From Iris pallida (lineage: Eukaryota; Streptophyta; Magnoliopsida; Asparagales; Iridaceae), in NCBI GenBank assembly GCA_029216955.1, contig JANAVB010002199.1, forward strand, positions 14,755,417-14,819,416: a DNA stretch of 64,000 nt, written 5' to 3'. The notes beneath the pieces are model-generated. The model made no database searches, was not told where the DNA came from, and was given only the letters and a program-made list of their open reading frames with translations. Below, in pieces: positions 24,902 to 36,500 of this stretch. A program made the translations under genes and the position numbers. The first letter of the stretch is position 1. The number at the start of each line of letters is the position of its first letter.

Positions 24902-25363
24902 CAAGTAGGTAGTTTGTCATCTACTCTACTGATAAAAAGCTTTTGTTGTTGGCCAACTATTAAGATTCAACTTCATCAGCATGTTCTTGCTTCCCTTGCT
25001 ATATATAGTAAGTGAAGCCTAAGATCTCTTTATTGTTAGTTTTTAAATTGTAAAATGAAGTTTCGAATTGCCAAGTACTTGCGTGATTCATTTCCATGTA
25101 CATTCGTAGATGAAACACTTCTCCTTGAGTAAGCCAAAGCGGAAGATGCTTTATGATTATGCAGCATGAAAAACATGAACTTTGTTCTAACTAAATTTTG
25201 CAAGAACAGAGAGTATAAGCTGAGAAAAGAGAGTGAAGTGAGGAGATATGAAGAGAAGAGGAGGAAATTAGCTTAGGGAAGAATAAGGGGTGATAGAGTA
25301 GATGTGTATTTTGGACATTTTGATTTTTATGTCAACTATAACTCTCCCAAGTTATGGTACTAA

Positions 25364-25779
25364 GAGCATCCACAGTGGAGGAGATTTCAAGTACTACATT
25401 TTGACTTTAGCCAAATTTTGTAGCACCTGAAGGCGCTACAGTGGGCACTTGTCCATACTTGAAAATTGTTAGAAAGCTAAGAGACACTCCAGATTTGAAA
25501 CGTGTGCTAGCTCCACTACATTAATTTCTGGACCCACCAATATTAACCAATTCTATCAAACATAGAAGGAAAATAAAGGAAAAAAAAAATAGGGAAGAAA
25601 AATCTTACCAAATATGGACAAAAATAAAAAGGAAAAAAAGATGGAATATGTTAATTTGAAGTATTTGTTTGAAGTATATCATTATGTGCCAATATCAAGG
25701 AGACATTCAAAAAGTAATAATTTACACATTTTTTAATAATTTGGAGTACGTGTTTGGAGTGTCTCCACTGTGGATGCTC
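25364..25779. mobile_element. Tourist/Harbinger-like MITE, 416 bp
   Basis: Inverted ends GAGCATCCACAGTGGAG and its complement, flanked by TAA at 25361-25363 and 25780-25782. No coding capacity. Confidence 0.85.
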
Positions 25780-26380
25780 TAACGGATAGATGGTTAGGAA
25801 AAGCTTGATGGCTACGAAGAGTTTTGTTTGAGAGAGGGAGAGTGGCCGCTGAGAAAGGAATTAGCAAGCAAAAATCCTAGAGTAACTCGTACTAATTTTT
25901 AGAACTTGTCAATAAAAATTCGTATTTTTTTTTAAAGAGCCTAAACAAAAAAAAAGGTTCAAAGATCTAAATAGAACAATAAATTCACATGTAGTCGAAT
26001 GACTAGGAGGGAGGGAGGGAGGACAATAAGAAGAATTAAGGAATGAGAGGATAGTTGAGCTTAAGAATATTGGTCATAATCTTATCTTATATTAGAGAGT
26101 ATCAGTTATAATCAGAGCTTAGCATGTTACAAGTCAATTCTTTAATCAGGCTATGGCTAAGTAGTACGTTTTGCTAGCGTTAATAATGTGCAATACTCTT
26201 CATTGTTATAGAAGATAGTTCTCAGTCTCTTGTTTATGTCTTTTGGTATTATATTTTACACATGCATATAGTTGAGAACATCTCATCATGAGATCAAATG
26301 AGGAGAATGCGATAAGACATATTAGTAAATGCTAATTTAAGTTGTTCAGTATCCTGATTAATGGTCAATGGATGGGGTGA

Positions 26381-26862
26381 GAGCATCTCCAACCCTATTG
26401 TGAGTTTAGAAAAAATGGTTGCCACATAGGAATGACAAGCTTTCATTTCAAAAATCCTTCTCCAATGCAAATGTAGAATAAACCATGAAGTTGACATGGC
26501 AATGACAATGTGAAGTTGGTTGTCTAGATCTAGACAATGCACTTCACAATGACTTTGTCTCCACATCATCAATTATGAATAGAAATATTTATAAAAAAGT
26601 TGAAGAAGTGGAGGAGTTGCCTTGGAAGTTGGAAAAAATACTTTTTATTGTCTCCTCAATACTTTTGCATTGGAGAGAGTTTTTCTATCTCATTGTCTTT
26701 TGAGATATAGTTTTGCCATATAAACAAGACATTGTCTTGTGGCTCATGCCACATAGGAGCCACCTAAGACTCACAACACTTAACAAGACAATAGGGTTGG
26801 AGATGCTCTCATGCCACATAGGAATCACAACACAAAACAAGACAATAGGATTGGAGATGCTC
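26381..26862 (-). mobile_element. MITE with duplicated right terminus
   Basis: Same family as 22885-23287 but in reverse orientation. Left end GAGCATCTCCAACCCTATTG, right end GGAGATGCTC at 26862, flanked by TGA at 26378-26380 and 26863-26865. The right terminus is present twice: one copy ends at 26808 and the next, also containing CACAACAC…AACAAGACAATAGG, ends at 26862. Confidence 0.8.
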
Positions 26863-26865
26863 TGA

Positions 26866-28034
26866 GAATTGTTTGTGGCTAATTGACTTATAATAAACAC
26901 ATTGTCTTCATTCCTTCAGCATCCAACAAATCCAAATAATTCGTCACACAATTTATTCTTCAAAGTCCATTTATCCAAGAATAGAATTTACATGTAATCC
27001 AAGGACTTCCTTTCTCGGTTTGAGAGTGATTCATGGAAAGGAATTATTATTTTTCAACCAATCTAAAATATGCCATTCGTGATTTGAACCTTCTAAATAA
27101 ATAAAATTGTAGTTGGTCTAATACCATGTTAAAAAATCTATGCCACCAAGACTCCAATTTCTACAACCAAGGATTCACCACATACATATAGTTGTTACCA
27201 TGTAATGTATTTGCTTTTTTCTGGCTTATGTAAAATAGCTCATTCTTTCATTCAAAGTTATATTCTAGTCAGTAGTAACTCTGGTCAAGTTGCAAGTACA
27301 GAAGTATGACATAGATAAAAGTAAAAGGTAAATCAAGTAAATGAGGATAAAACTGGTCTTATCCAAGACTAATATATACTTTGTTAACACAAGTAAAAGC
27401 TCTATGAAGCAGTACAAACTGCAAAGCAGAAACTAAGGCAGCTAACTGAACTTAAATAAATCCATGTTAAGTTGTGTGGAAGACTTGTTACCCAAACTTT
27501 AGGAGAGGAAAGACCGAGTCACAGTCATGGGAGAAGCCTCTTCCAGCCGCAAAGAACACAAGTTGTTCATTATATATTCAGAAGCAGAATAAACATAAAC
27601 TAGGTTAGAAGAAGCGAAACAAAATTAAAAGAAATAAAAAATATATATGCTAAGAACTAACACCAGTAAGCAAGATGGAAATAACCAAAAGATTCTATTA
27701 TTTATGAATGTAACTATCAAAAGAAGTCTAAACATTGTCACATATAATTTTTTTCCTGCAAACTGACTGTTAGCTCTTCTGAAGGTATATGGATCACATT
27801 TACCCGAAGCTCGATTTCTCAACTGGATACTAATGTAGTTCTTTTACAATCCTAAACCAATTCAAGTTAATAACTGGGACAATATTATTGAAGGTGATGG
27901 ACCACACGAAATAACTAGCCCAACGGAACCTCAATCTAGAATTAAAATCCATATGATCATAAAGTGATAGACAAATGGTTATCTGGTCAAACAAGTGTAA
28001 CCCAGGAGATTTTCTATAATGTATCATACAGTAA
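26866..28034. other. Intergenic, nothing recognised
   Basis: AT-rich sequence between two MITEs with only short random open frames; no RNA gene, terminal repeat or conserved coding segment seen. Confidence 0.4.
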
Positions 28035-28315
28035 GGCCTCGTTTGGTTCACGGATTCAAGGAAGTAGGAAAGGAAAGTTGTTCCTTTCCTTTGTTTGGTA
28101 ACCACAAACTTGGGAATCAATTTCCTCACAAGGGAGAAAATTGGAGGGAATATGGTTCCACTCATGACCCATGGGATTGATTTTCCCTCCTCCTTTCCCA
28201 ACATTTATTACAAAAGCTTTTGTCAACGGAAAGGAAATGTGACAGGAATCCTACTTTCCCATTCCCATGGAAAATACAAAGGAATGCATTTCCTTTCCGT
28301 GAACCAAACGAGGCC
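28035..28315. mobile_element. Tourist-like MITE, 281 bp
   Basis: Perfect inverted ends GGCCTCGTTTGGTTCACGG and complement, flanked by TAA at 28032-28034 and 28316-28318. Located about 0.8 kb beyond the 3' end of the BTB gene. Confidence 0.9.
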
Positions 28316-29107
28316 TAAGTATATACAGCACTAACCATTCACAGAGTGTTAGTCACTTAAATTCTGTGATATGCAAAGTACCTCAGGATCAAGTTTCTGG
28401 AACATCTAGATATGAACCTGTATGTGACAAGAGTAGGAACTGAGGTCTATAAATTACCAAGACATCTAGATATCATCAAACTTATGTAGGATGCAAATAA
28501 CTGATAGAAACAGATATGCAAATCAAATTTGGAGAATCGAAATTTCATTCAATATTAGAAGAGAAATTGGGAGAGCAGTTACCAAGGAGCACATACTTGT
28601 TCAGCTAGCGCGAGAGCATATTTGCAGATTAAGAACCTTCTATGTTGACACGCAATCTACAAAAGAATCCATTTGCACTCTGTTAACACCCAATCCATGT
28701 AATAATAGCATACACAGCAATAGAATTCAAATTCCACTACTAGTGAATCAACAAAATTCCATCAGGAATCCAAGTAATTTCATTCAATAATAAACTTCCT
28801 ATACAAATAAAAGAATATACATGCCAAAGAGGCACAAAAGAAAGCTATCAGAACAATTTTCACAACTTGTTGACAACCAAATATCACAAGTTCACAACCA
28901 ACACGACCAAAGTTTCTTCAATCAAATCCTAAAGTAGCCCCAACCCCGAAAAATTTACCAACCGTTGATTGGTATCACCAGCTCTAATAATCTATAACCT
29001 ATGTTGGACAAACAATAATACAACATTGTAACGACACAAACACTAAATTTTGGTGTGTCCAAATGTATTCTGAAGTGTCCGAGCTTCCGACACAAGACAA
29101 CCGGACC

Positions 29108-30517
29108 CTAATTCCTCCCGACCGAGCTCTCCCACACCTCAACGCACTGCTCGTCGTCCTTCCTCACGACCACCATCCTCCTCCCGCCGAACCCCATCCT
29201 CACGATCCTCTTCCTCCCGTTCCCCCCGCTCAAGTCCTCCCTCCTCCCGAGCACATTCCTCCTCATCACCCTCTCGTTGGGCCCCACCCCGTCTTCCCCC
29301 ACCCTCACCCCGCCCCCGCCCATTACCACCTCGCTCCACACCTCCAGGTCGCCGCCCCTGCTCACAAACACCTTGTCCGCATGGCACCCGATCAAGCACC
29401 CCTTCCCGTTCCCTTGCACCATCCCCCTCCCGATGCCGACCCACGGCTGGTCCGCGCTCAGCCTCCTCAAGTCGCACATGAAAACCTCGCCGGAGCTGAC
29501 CCCGACTTTGAATATCGCCGAAAGGCTATCCGAAGCCGCCAGGTCGGCAAAACAATCCACCTTCTCCGAAATCTCCCACACCGGGCTAGCAGACCTGACA
29601 TCCCAGAGCCGGACATTCCCCGACAGCCCGGACGGACCGGCGTGCGACCCGGAAGCTAGCAGAAGATTAGACCCGCCGATCCACTTGAGCTTCGTGGCAG
29701 GGATGGCCGAGTCGAGCTCGGCGCCGAAGATCTCCCTCCGTCCGAGCTCGACGGAGGGCCTGAGGGTCGCGCGGTCGAAGCCGACGATGCCGCTGGCAGT
29801 CCTTCGCGTCGACTCGAAGCTCCCGAACAGGTGGTCCGGCGACGACCCGATCGCCTGGACGGCGGATCCGGATCCCGGTGGACACCCGTCCCAGGTCAGC
29901 GTCTCCTTGACGGATCCGGATCCGAGGTTTAGAATCTGCAGCCCGGAGAAGTCGACTGCGCCGGCAGCGACGAGGGAGGGGGTCAGGGTCAGCAGGGAGT
30001 CGACCGCGGGGAACCGGGTGAGGATGGTGGACTTGGTGGAGAGGGACCAGTCGAAGGAGGTGATCTTTCCGCCGTGGGCGACGTGGACGGAGCCGGTGCC
30101 GGACACGTGGACGGCGGAGACGGGGTCGCGTCCGGGGAGGGGGAGGGCCAGCGCTCTGGTGAGGTCGAAGGCGTCGAAGTGGGAGGCGGTGGCGGTGAGG
30201 AGGGAGGGGTCGATGCCGTAGAATTCGGCTTCTTGAATCAAATCGGCGATGGAGAAGCTAGGGTTAGGGTTAGGGGTCGGGAGGCGTCCGGAGCGGAGGA
30301 GGGAGAGGAGGGGGGAGAAGAGGTGGGGGTCCCGGTCGAGGAACGGGGGCGGGGAGGAGAGGATGGAGGCGGGGCCGGCGGCGGCTAGGGTCTGGCGGGT
30401 GGTCTGGAAGATCTGGCCGCCGACGTTGAGGGTGACGACGTCGCCGGCGCCGCCGGTGGGGTGCTTCGTGCGGCGGGAGACGGCGGAGGGGTGGGCTCCG
30501 GTGGCGAATGGCGGCAT
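29108..30517 (-). CDS. BTB/POZ (T1-type) domain protein with WD/beta-propeller-like C-terminal part, At5g41330-like
   Basis: Intronless frame of 469 residues on the - strand starting at the ATG whose complement is CAT at 30515-30517. A KCTD-type BTB/T1 domain starts near residue 26 (DVVTLNVGGQIFQTTRQTL) and reaches about residue 125. The rest has WD-like blades, for example GNVRLWDVRSASPVWE near residue 295 and a final VEVWESS. Plant relatives of this build (At5g41330 group) are presumed substrate adaptors for CUL3 ubiquitin ligases or assembly platforms; that role is inferred. No signal peptide or membrane segment. The gene is far more GC-rich than its surroundings, as often seen in monocot intronless genes. 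Open frames on the opposite strand here are shadows. Confidence 0.88.
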   Translation of the reverse strand: MPPFATGAHPSAVSRRTKHPTGGAGDVVTLNVGGQIFQTTRQTLAAAGPASILSSPPPFLDRDPHLFSPLLSLLRSGRLPTPNPNPSFSIADLIQEAEFYGIDPSLLTATASHFDAFDLTRALALPLPGRDPVSAVHVSGTGSVHVAHGGKITSFDWSLSTKSTILTRFPAVDSLLTLTPSLVAAGAVDFSGLQILNLGSGSVKETLTWDGCPPGSGSAVQAIGSSPDHLFGSFESTRRTASGIVGFDRATLRPSVELGRREIFGAELDSAIPATKLKWIGGSNLLLASGSHAGPSGLSGNVRLWDVRSASPVWEISEKVDCFADLAASDSLSAIFKVGVSSGEVFMCDLRRLSADQPWVGIGRGMVQGNGKGCLIGCHADKVFVSRGGDLEVWSEVVMGGGGVRVGEDGVGPNERVMRRNVLGRREDLSGGNGRKRIVRMGFGGRRMVVVRKDDEQCVEVWESSVGRN

Positions 30518-30620
30518 CTTTCTTCGTATGTGGATTTCTAGGGTTAGGGCTTGGGAATGGGAGGACTTGTGGGAGAGAGAGAGGACAAAGGAGGGAGCGT
30601 TTTATTGAGGGATTCACTTG
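30518..30620 (-). promoter_or_regulatory. BTB gene 5' UTR with telo-box-like and CT-rich motifs
   Basis: Read on the - strand, the stretch ahead of the start codon is pyrimidine-rich (CTCTCTCTC near 30570-30580) and includes AACCCTA (complement of TAGGGTT at 30539-30545), the plant telo-box core. A second copy, AACCCTAACCCTAGC, falls inside the coding region (complement of about 30259-30275). A TATA-like AATAAAA lies near 30600-30608. Functional use is inferred. Confidence 0.35.
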
Positions 30621-30657
30621 CGGTATGGGGCTTTTTTACATTTAAGTCCACTTCACA

Positions 30658-30950
30658 AAGTGAGTGTTATTACTTAACACTATATTCCCTTATGATGCAC
30701 AACTTTTTTACTTGAAAATTGTTATCAACACTTAATAAACATTAAAAAAATAAAATTTGCATTGGAAAATGTTATCAAGACTTAATGTAGAAGAATTTTT
30801 GTATTAAAAAATTATTTTATTGGATCTTGATTACATTTTTCAATACAAAAAATTAATTTTTAATATTTATTAAGTGTTGATAGCAATTTTCAAGTAAAAA
30901 AATTGTGCATTAATTATCCTTAACATGTGCCCTTAGGGCACATGTTAACA
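30658..30950. repeat. Inverted-repeat element plus 29 bp palindrome
   Basis: Arms near 30700-30745 (CTTGAAAATTGTTATCAACA) and 30858-30912 are reverse complements. Next to the right arm is an almost perfect palindrome, 30921-30949, TTAACATGTGCCC…GGGCACATGTTAA. Probably a degraded MITE; target-site duplication not resolved. Confidence 0.6.
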
Positions 30951-31004
30951 AAACCCTTCTCTTATAAATTATACTATATTTCGTTGCTCTTCCAACCATT
31001 CATT

Positions 31005-31125
31005 TTTTTTTTATAATAATCCACACGCACTCACACGTCCTTACGGTTGAGGACTCGAACCTTGTCGGTCTCGTCTGGTGTCCGCACTGCTCTCCACTTG
31101 AACTGCAAGCGCTGAACAAAAATCT
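31005..31125 (-). mobile_element. tRNA-derived SINE-like sequence
   Basis: On the - strand a B box GGTTCGAGTCC (complement of 31051-31061) is followed by CTCAACCGTAAGGACGTGTG and an A-rich tail at the left edge (complement of the T-run near 31003-31012). The upstream A box is weak. The pattern fits a SINE rather than a tRNA gene. Confidence 0.5.
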
Positions 31126-33541
31126 GGACCATAAATGTATTATGACATTTTTTTTTACTTTGCGAAATAAGATCCGCGTCAGAAAGAGGAGGTAGAAGAC
31201 ATGAATGAATAAAAGAAAATTATGTTTTTACATATTAAAGATCTGTCACTACACCAAATTGTGTTGTAGTGAGAATTGAAGGTCAAAATAATACCTTATT
31301 CCAACAAATCTTTATCGGCCAAATATTTATTTTAGTAGGATGGAGGTTGGATTAACTCTGAGTTAAAAAAAAAAAATTATGTGTCTTGAAAAGTTTGTTT
31401 GTTTGTTTGTTTGTTTGTTTAGAGAGACTATTGAGCAAATAAACCAATACAGTGGACATATGTGAAAGAAATGCTAGATTAATTAAGGGGCTTGGATGCA
31501 AAGAAGGAAAGGACTCCTGGAAGGATGGGTTTCTTTGACCGTGGGCGCCAAGAGTTGAGCATGTGGTCAAAGAAGGAGGGAAGGTTCTTCTGACATTTGG
31601 GTCGGATCCCGTGGAAATGGGTCAGATATCGGATCCTGGGCGTTGACGCCCGGAAAACGTCCGGTCAAAATAATTGGCAATTGGCAAGCATATATATAAG
31701 AAACGTGATTGGTGAGGCTTGGGTTGGTGTGGTGGCTCCATTAATTGGACGGCCAAGATGCTCCGAAGAATGGGTCACTCATTGACTGACCCACATGAGA
31801 AATAAGGAAATAACGGAAAAAAAAAACAAACAAACAAACAAAAATGTGACGAAGTGAGCTGAATAGTTTTATTACTAGCAAAGCAAAGCAATTATTGACC
31901 GGTACGCTATGACAGATCAGGTGATATCACTTTTTTGAAAAAAAATATTCCAGAAGGATGCCCATTTCAAATTTGCATTTTCTGTATATACAATTTTAAA
32001 TCCTATAAGTCGGGTTCCACGTAATCAATAATTTTTATGTCCAAAACTATCAGAATTTTAACAGTCCTGCCAAAATTCTAGCAATCGCAATCCAAAACAG
32101 ACAATTCTGATAGCTCCTAACATTTTTTGAAGAATAATTTGGATATTAAAAAATGATCATATTCTTCTTTTAAGATGTGATAACACCTATCACTTCTGGT
32201 TGTGCTTCAGCCTCTAGTAATTTTTTTCTCCTTATTTTTCAAATGTATACTTGTATGACATGAGAAAGTGCCCTTAATTAATTTAAGTATATTTTGATAT
32301 ATATAAAGTTGGAGAACGACATCTTTGTAACATAAAAATTCTACGGTGAAACCTAAAAAGTTTTTCTATTATATATATGCCATGCATATACTTTGCATGT
32401 ATTTTATAGAGTATTATTAGAAAGACTAAAAGGCTATTGTAATTATTCTAATTTTCTCAAGACTACTTAAAGACTAAAAAATAATCGTCTTAATTGTTCT
32501 AAATTTATTAATATATTATTATATATATTATGCTTGTAAGACTATTTAGGAAGACCAAATGACGGCTCTTATAATTATCTATGTACCTATTAACTTAGCT
32601 CTCGTAATTACCTAACTGCCCATATTAACTTAGCTCTTGTATTTACATAGATGTCCCTATTAGTTTTAAAAAATAATTTTAAGATGTAGTAGCATAGATA
32701 AGATATTCAAGAATCAGTACCTAGCAGAAAAAGGTAATGGTAATTTTTCACATAAAACATTATGAAATCTGCTTAATATGGCAATACAAAGATGCATACT
32801 TTGTCAACTGTTATTTCAGACACAAACAGACATGAACGAAGGAGATCACAAAGATAACTCATCAAGAATAAGTAAAAAATTGTGGCCAGCCAAAAAAATT
32901 AGTTGATAAGTAACAACACTTCAGTGACTATGCTCTTGGTACAAAGTGCAAACCATATATATATATATACCATATATCCAAAAAAATATATATATATATA
33001 TACCATATATCCAAGAATTGATAGCCAGAAATCCCAGGGCCAACTGATAATTCAATCCTTTCTTAATAGAAGGGCATTTTCTACAGTTCCAACAGCCTTT
33101 TGTGAATCAATGACTTTTCAATGTCAGTTTGTCTGAAACAACAGATGGCAAAGTTGTACATCTTTTCATCATCACACCATTCAAGATTACAACAGCAACT
33201 AACTCTGCAGCATTGAACATAATCTAAATAACATAGAAAGGTGAATGTAGCAAAAGTTGCAAGGCACTTCCAGTTACAAATTTTGCTTCACCATAGAGTT
33301 ACAAAACGGTATGAAATCCATTCTATAATATGTTTACACAAAAGGATTACACAGCAGTTTACGCTATTGTATCTTATGAAGACAGAGTGTCAGAATGCAA
33401 ATCGATATTTACATGGTGTGGTTTCTGATGATTGTTACCAAGAGCTCGAGAGAATCTACATCATTGATACCAATGGGTCCCGAATCCCAGGTTTCGATGC
33501 TTCCTTGGAATACCCTGTTCATCTTAAGAGAGGAGATCAGA
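31126..33541. other. Intergenic region and 3' flank of the next gene
   Basis: AT-rich. Contains a (GTTT)n run near 31395-31420, an (AAAC)n run near 31828-31843, and two copies of ACCATATATCCA flanking (TA)n near 32950-33012. No coding region is supported. The right end (about 33140-33541) is probably the 3' UTR of the - strand gene. Confidence 0.4.
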
Positions 33542-36500
33542 TTAGCTGACTCCAGGCTGAATCATAGGAAAGAATGCCCACTTCTTAGGAGGCACCTTAT
33601 CGGCCTCGGCCACATTCTCATTGACCCACCAGTCAGAGGCAACACTTGGCTCCACCATCACCCCATCGGAATTATCAAACTTAAACTCTCTGGAGGCCAC
33701 GAGCTCACCTGAACTTGGTGACTTATCAGGCGAAGAGTTCGTACTGTCAAATTTGAAGTATTTACCGGCCATAAGCTCCCCTGAAGTAGGTAATTTCTCT
33801 GGCAACTCGTGGCTAGCGCCACCAACGGGGCTTCCTCCGCCGCTCTCTGTTTCAATCGCCTGCTGATCTCTACTGGCTGTGGCCTCTGTTTCATCATGTG
33901 AAGATCCCAATTCAGCTTCCACTGGTATCGCTGGCTGCTTCTCCATAAATTGTGCCACCTCTTCAGCAGTCAGTTCAAATGAAACCCTGTGACTCGAGGG
34001 TGATTCATCGCTTGCAGGGAGAACTGCTGAAATATGTCCATCCAAAATCGAACTATGACCAAGGGAGATGCATCGGGGAACTATATTGCACTCAGCAAGA
34101 CCTTCTGCAGTTAATATTTTAGATTGTCCACCACCAGCAGAGTAAAACTCAGGATCAGGAAAAGGAGATGAAGTGCCTGACATTGAGCTCGGTGATATAA
34201 GGTGACCAATTGGGCTGCCAGGATAAAATTGGTAGGACTGGAACTCGTAGGCTTCCCTCTTCTTACAGTTAGAGTCAAAAGAAGGGGATAGAAGTTGGGC
34301 AAATGGAACCTCGGGGGACGGGGGAGTTGTGAATTGAATGGCCTCTGGAGGGGGTGTGAAGGGAGCAGTGGAGGGTTCAGTAGTGAAGGTGGAGAATACA
34401 GGTGGTGAGACCAACTGAGTCTCATTCGCATAAGGTCCGATGGCAAAGATAGAGGATGGACCAGTTGGAGAATAGGCATTTGCTGATAAAGAAGAAAGGG
34501 ATAGGAATGCAGCAGGTGACTGGATGGAAGATGGGGGTTCAGAGTTAAGGAAGGAAGCAGGTGATGAAGGAGGTGCAGTAAATGGTAGTGTTAGGGGTGG
34601 TGGATGATTAATGTTCTCAGATATGGTAGCTTCAGGTCCTGCTGCTGTAGGTTCGGGAACAAGTACAGCACGATTGATCCGCTTAGTGTGTTTTTGAGAC
34701 CCAAAGCACAAGTACATATTGAAAAACGCCCCCCAGCTTCTTCTCTGCCATACAAACAACGTACCTTTTATCAGTAAATGGTCTTGTTACAATTCTTTGG
34801 CCATTATTCATTCCAACTCTTAGCCACTATGAATATTGCCTACACCAAATATGTGATAAGCATGGATGTTCTGTTCTAGATTACTTTTCCCTTCTCTAGT
34901 AGTTTCTGTGTTCAATGTTACAAAATCCAATTTGGGTTACATCATATATTTGTCCCGTCTTGCAAAGAATTGAAGCAGAATTAAAATAGTGAATGACAGA
35001 ACGGCGTGTTCCCAGAACTAAGCAAATGTAACTCAGTTGTTAAACCACTTATTCAACGGGCCTAGCAGTTTCAACCTAATGCACGCTATTGTTCAACTTA
35101 TTATTTGATGTCCTAGTAGTCTCAACCTAAGGCTCGCTATTAATTCTTACGGCAAGGAAACAACTCGTTTATCGACTAATACTGCTTCAGAATATTGGAA
35201 GTGCAGTATCTATAAGAGTCTAGTTGACAGAGAGCAGGTCTCCGCACTACTTTGTCTTGCCGATGATGATTTGTCGGTGAAGATAAAAATGAACTCTGAT
35301 TACTCTTAATGATGTTCTCATGTTATCGACTCACAAGAGATCGTATATCACCATTTGACATGTTCCTAGAACCTCGAAGGTCTCGTCTTAGTCTCTCTAT
35401 ATGTCTGAAAGCTTACCATGAATTGATTATAAAACTCAATTTCCTTCCAACATATATTCTGAGAATGAGAAAATACAGCTATAATTCAGATACCTATTCC
35501 TATGATCTCTTGTAGAGGCTCTTCTTCCTTTGAAATCAATGAACATGAATCCCGTTAGATTGTGGAAGTCTGCCGTTTTTCACTTTTCCGAGACAGCTTA
35601 GACAGGAAGCAAACATGTTTTAATCCCGGCTCTTATGGGAATTGCGCTAGGACATTGAATAAATATGTAGGAAACAGACAAGGTCATAGGCTCACATGTC
35701 TGTACAGGTTATCTTCATTTGGCTGATTTCACTTTTGACTTGAGTAAGCTTGGGCAAGCTATTAGTAAGATGAGATATTTAAAGGTTCATAAATTAAACC
35801 TGAAGCACCTCAACATCAACTCTCATATACTTCAGTACGAATGTTGGTGAGATTAGGTAATTGAAGATGTTAAACATGTTGACCACATACAGTATTAAAG
35901 TGCTTGCATTTGTTATTATATTAGGATTTTTTTTTATCTCTGGCAGTATTTTGGAAGAAGAAAAAAAATATTGTGCATTATGTTACTACTAGAGAATCTA
36001 GCTACCAAAGTTTATCGTATATGAATATATCCTAGTACCTGCCAGCTCAGTTATAATTACAGAATAAGCCCCAGTGTATGCCTGATTTTATTTGGAATAA
36101 TGAAGATTACTGATATCACATGGATTTGGATAGCTACTCAAAGGTTGGATAAGAAATGAATGTCAAATTGCCACAAGAAAATTGAAATTTTCATGCAAGC
36201 ATACGAAGTCTTTGATTAAGCATCAAGAAACATGGAAAGCTGATGAATCTACAGATGACAGGCATTTATGATAAGAATAGTGGACTAAATGTGATACTGA
36301 AAGAAGGTTGCCACATCAAAAATGGGTATTTATTTTTATGGTACTGAAAGAAGGTTGCCTAATCCCTCAGCAACAATCTAGACTTTTGCTGCAGCAGAAG
36401 GGACTTCAACACACAAAATCTAATCAAATAGGAGCTCATAACAAAAATAGTAACTAGAACTTGAGTTTTGTTGGATTTTGGTTCGATGAAACTCCATTTG

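Noticed and set aside
29063..30608. Long open frames on the + strand (29063-29659, 29277-30221, 30074-30388, 30249-30608).
   Set aside because: They are antisense to the GC-rich BTB gene and show biased Pro/Arg/Gly composition with no recognised domain.
31597..31785. A 62-codon frame near a TATATATAAG box.
   Set aside because: The TATA box lies inside the frame rather than before it, and no family is recognised.
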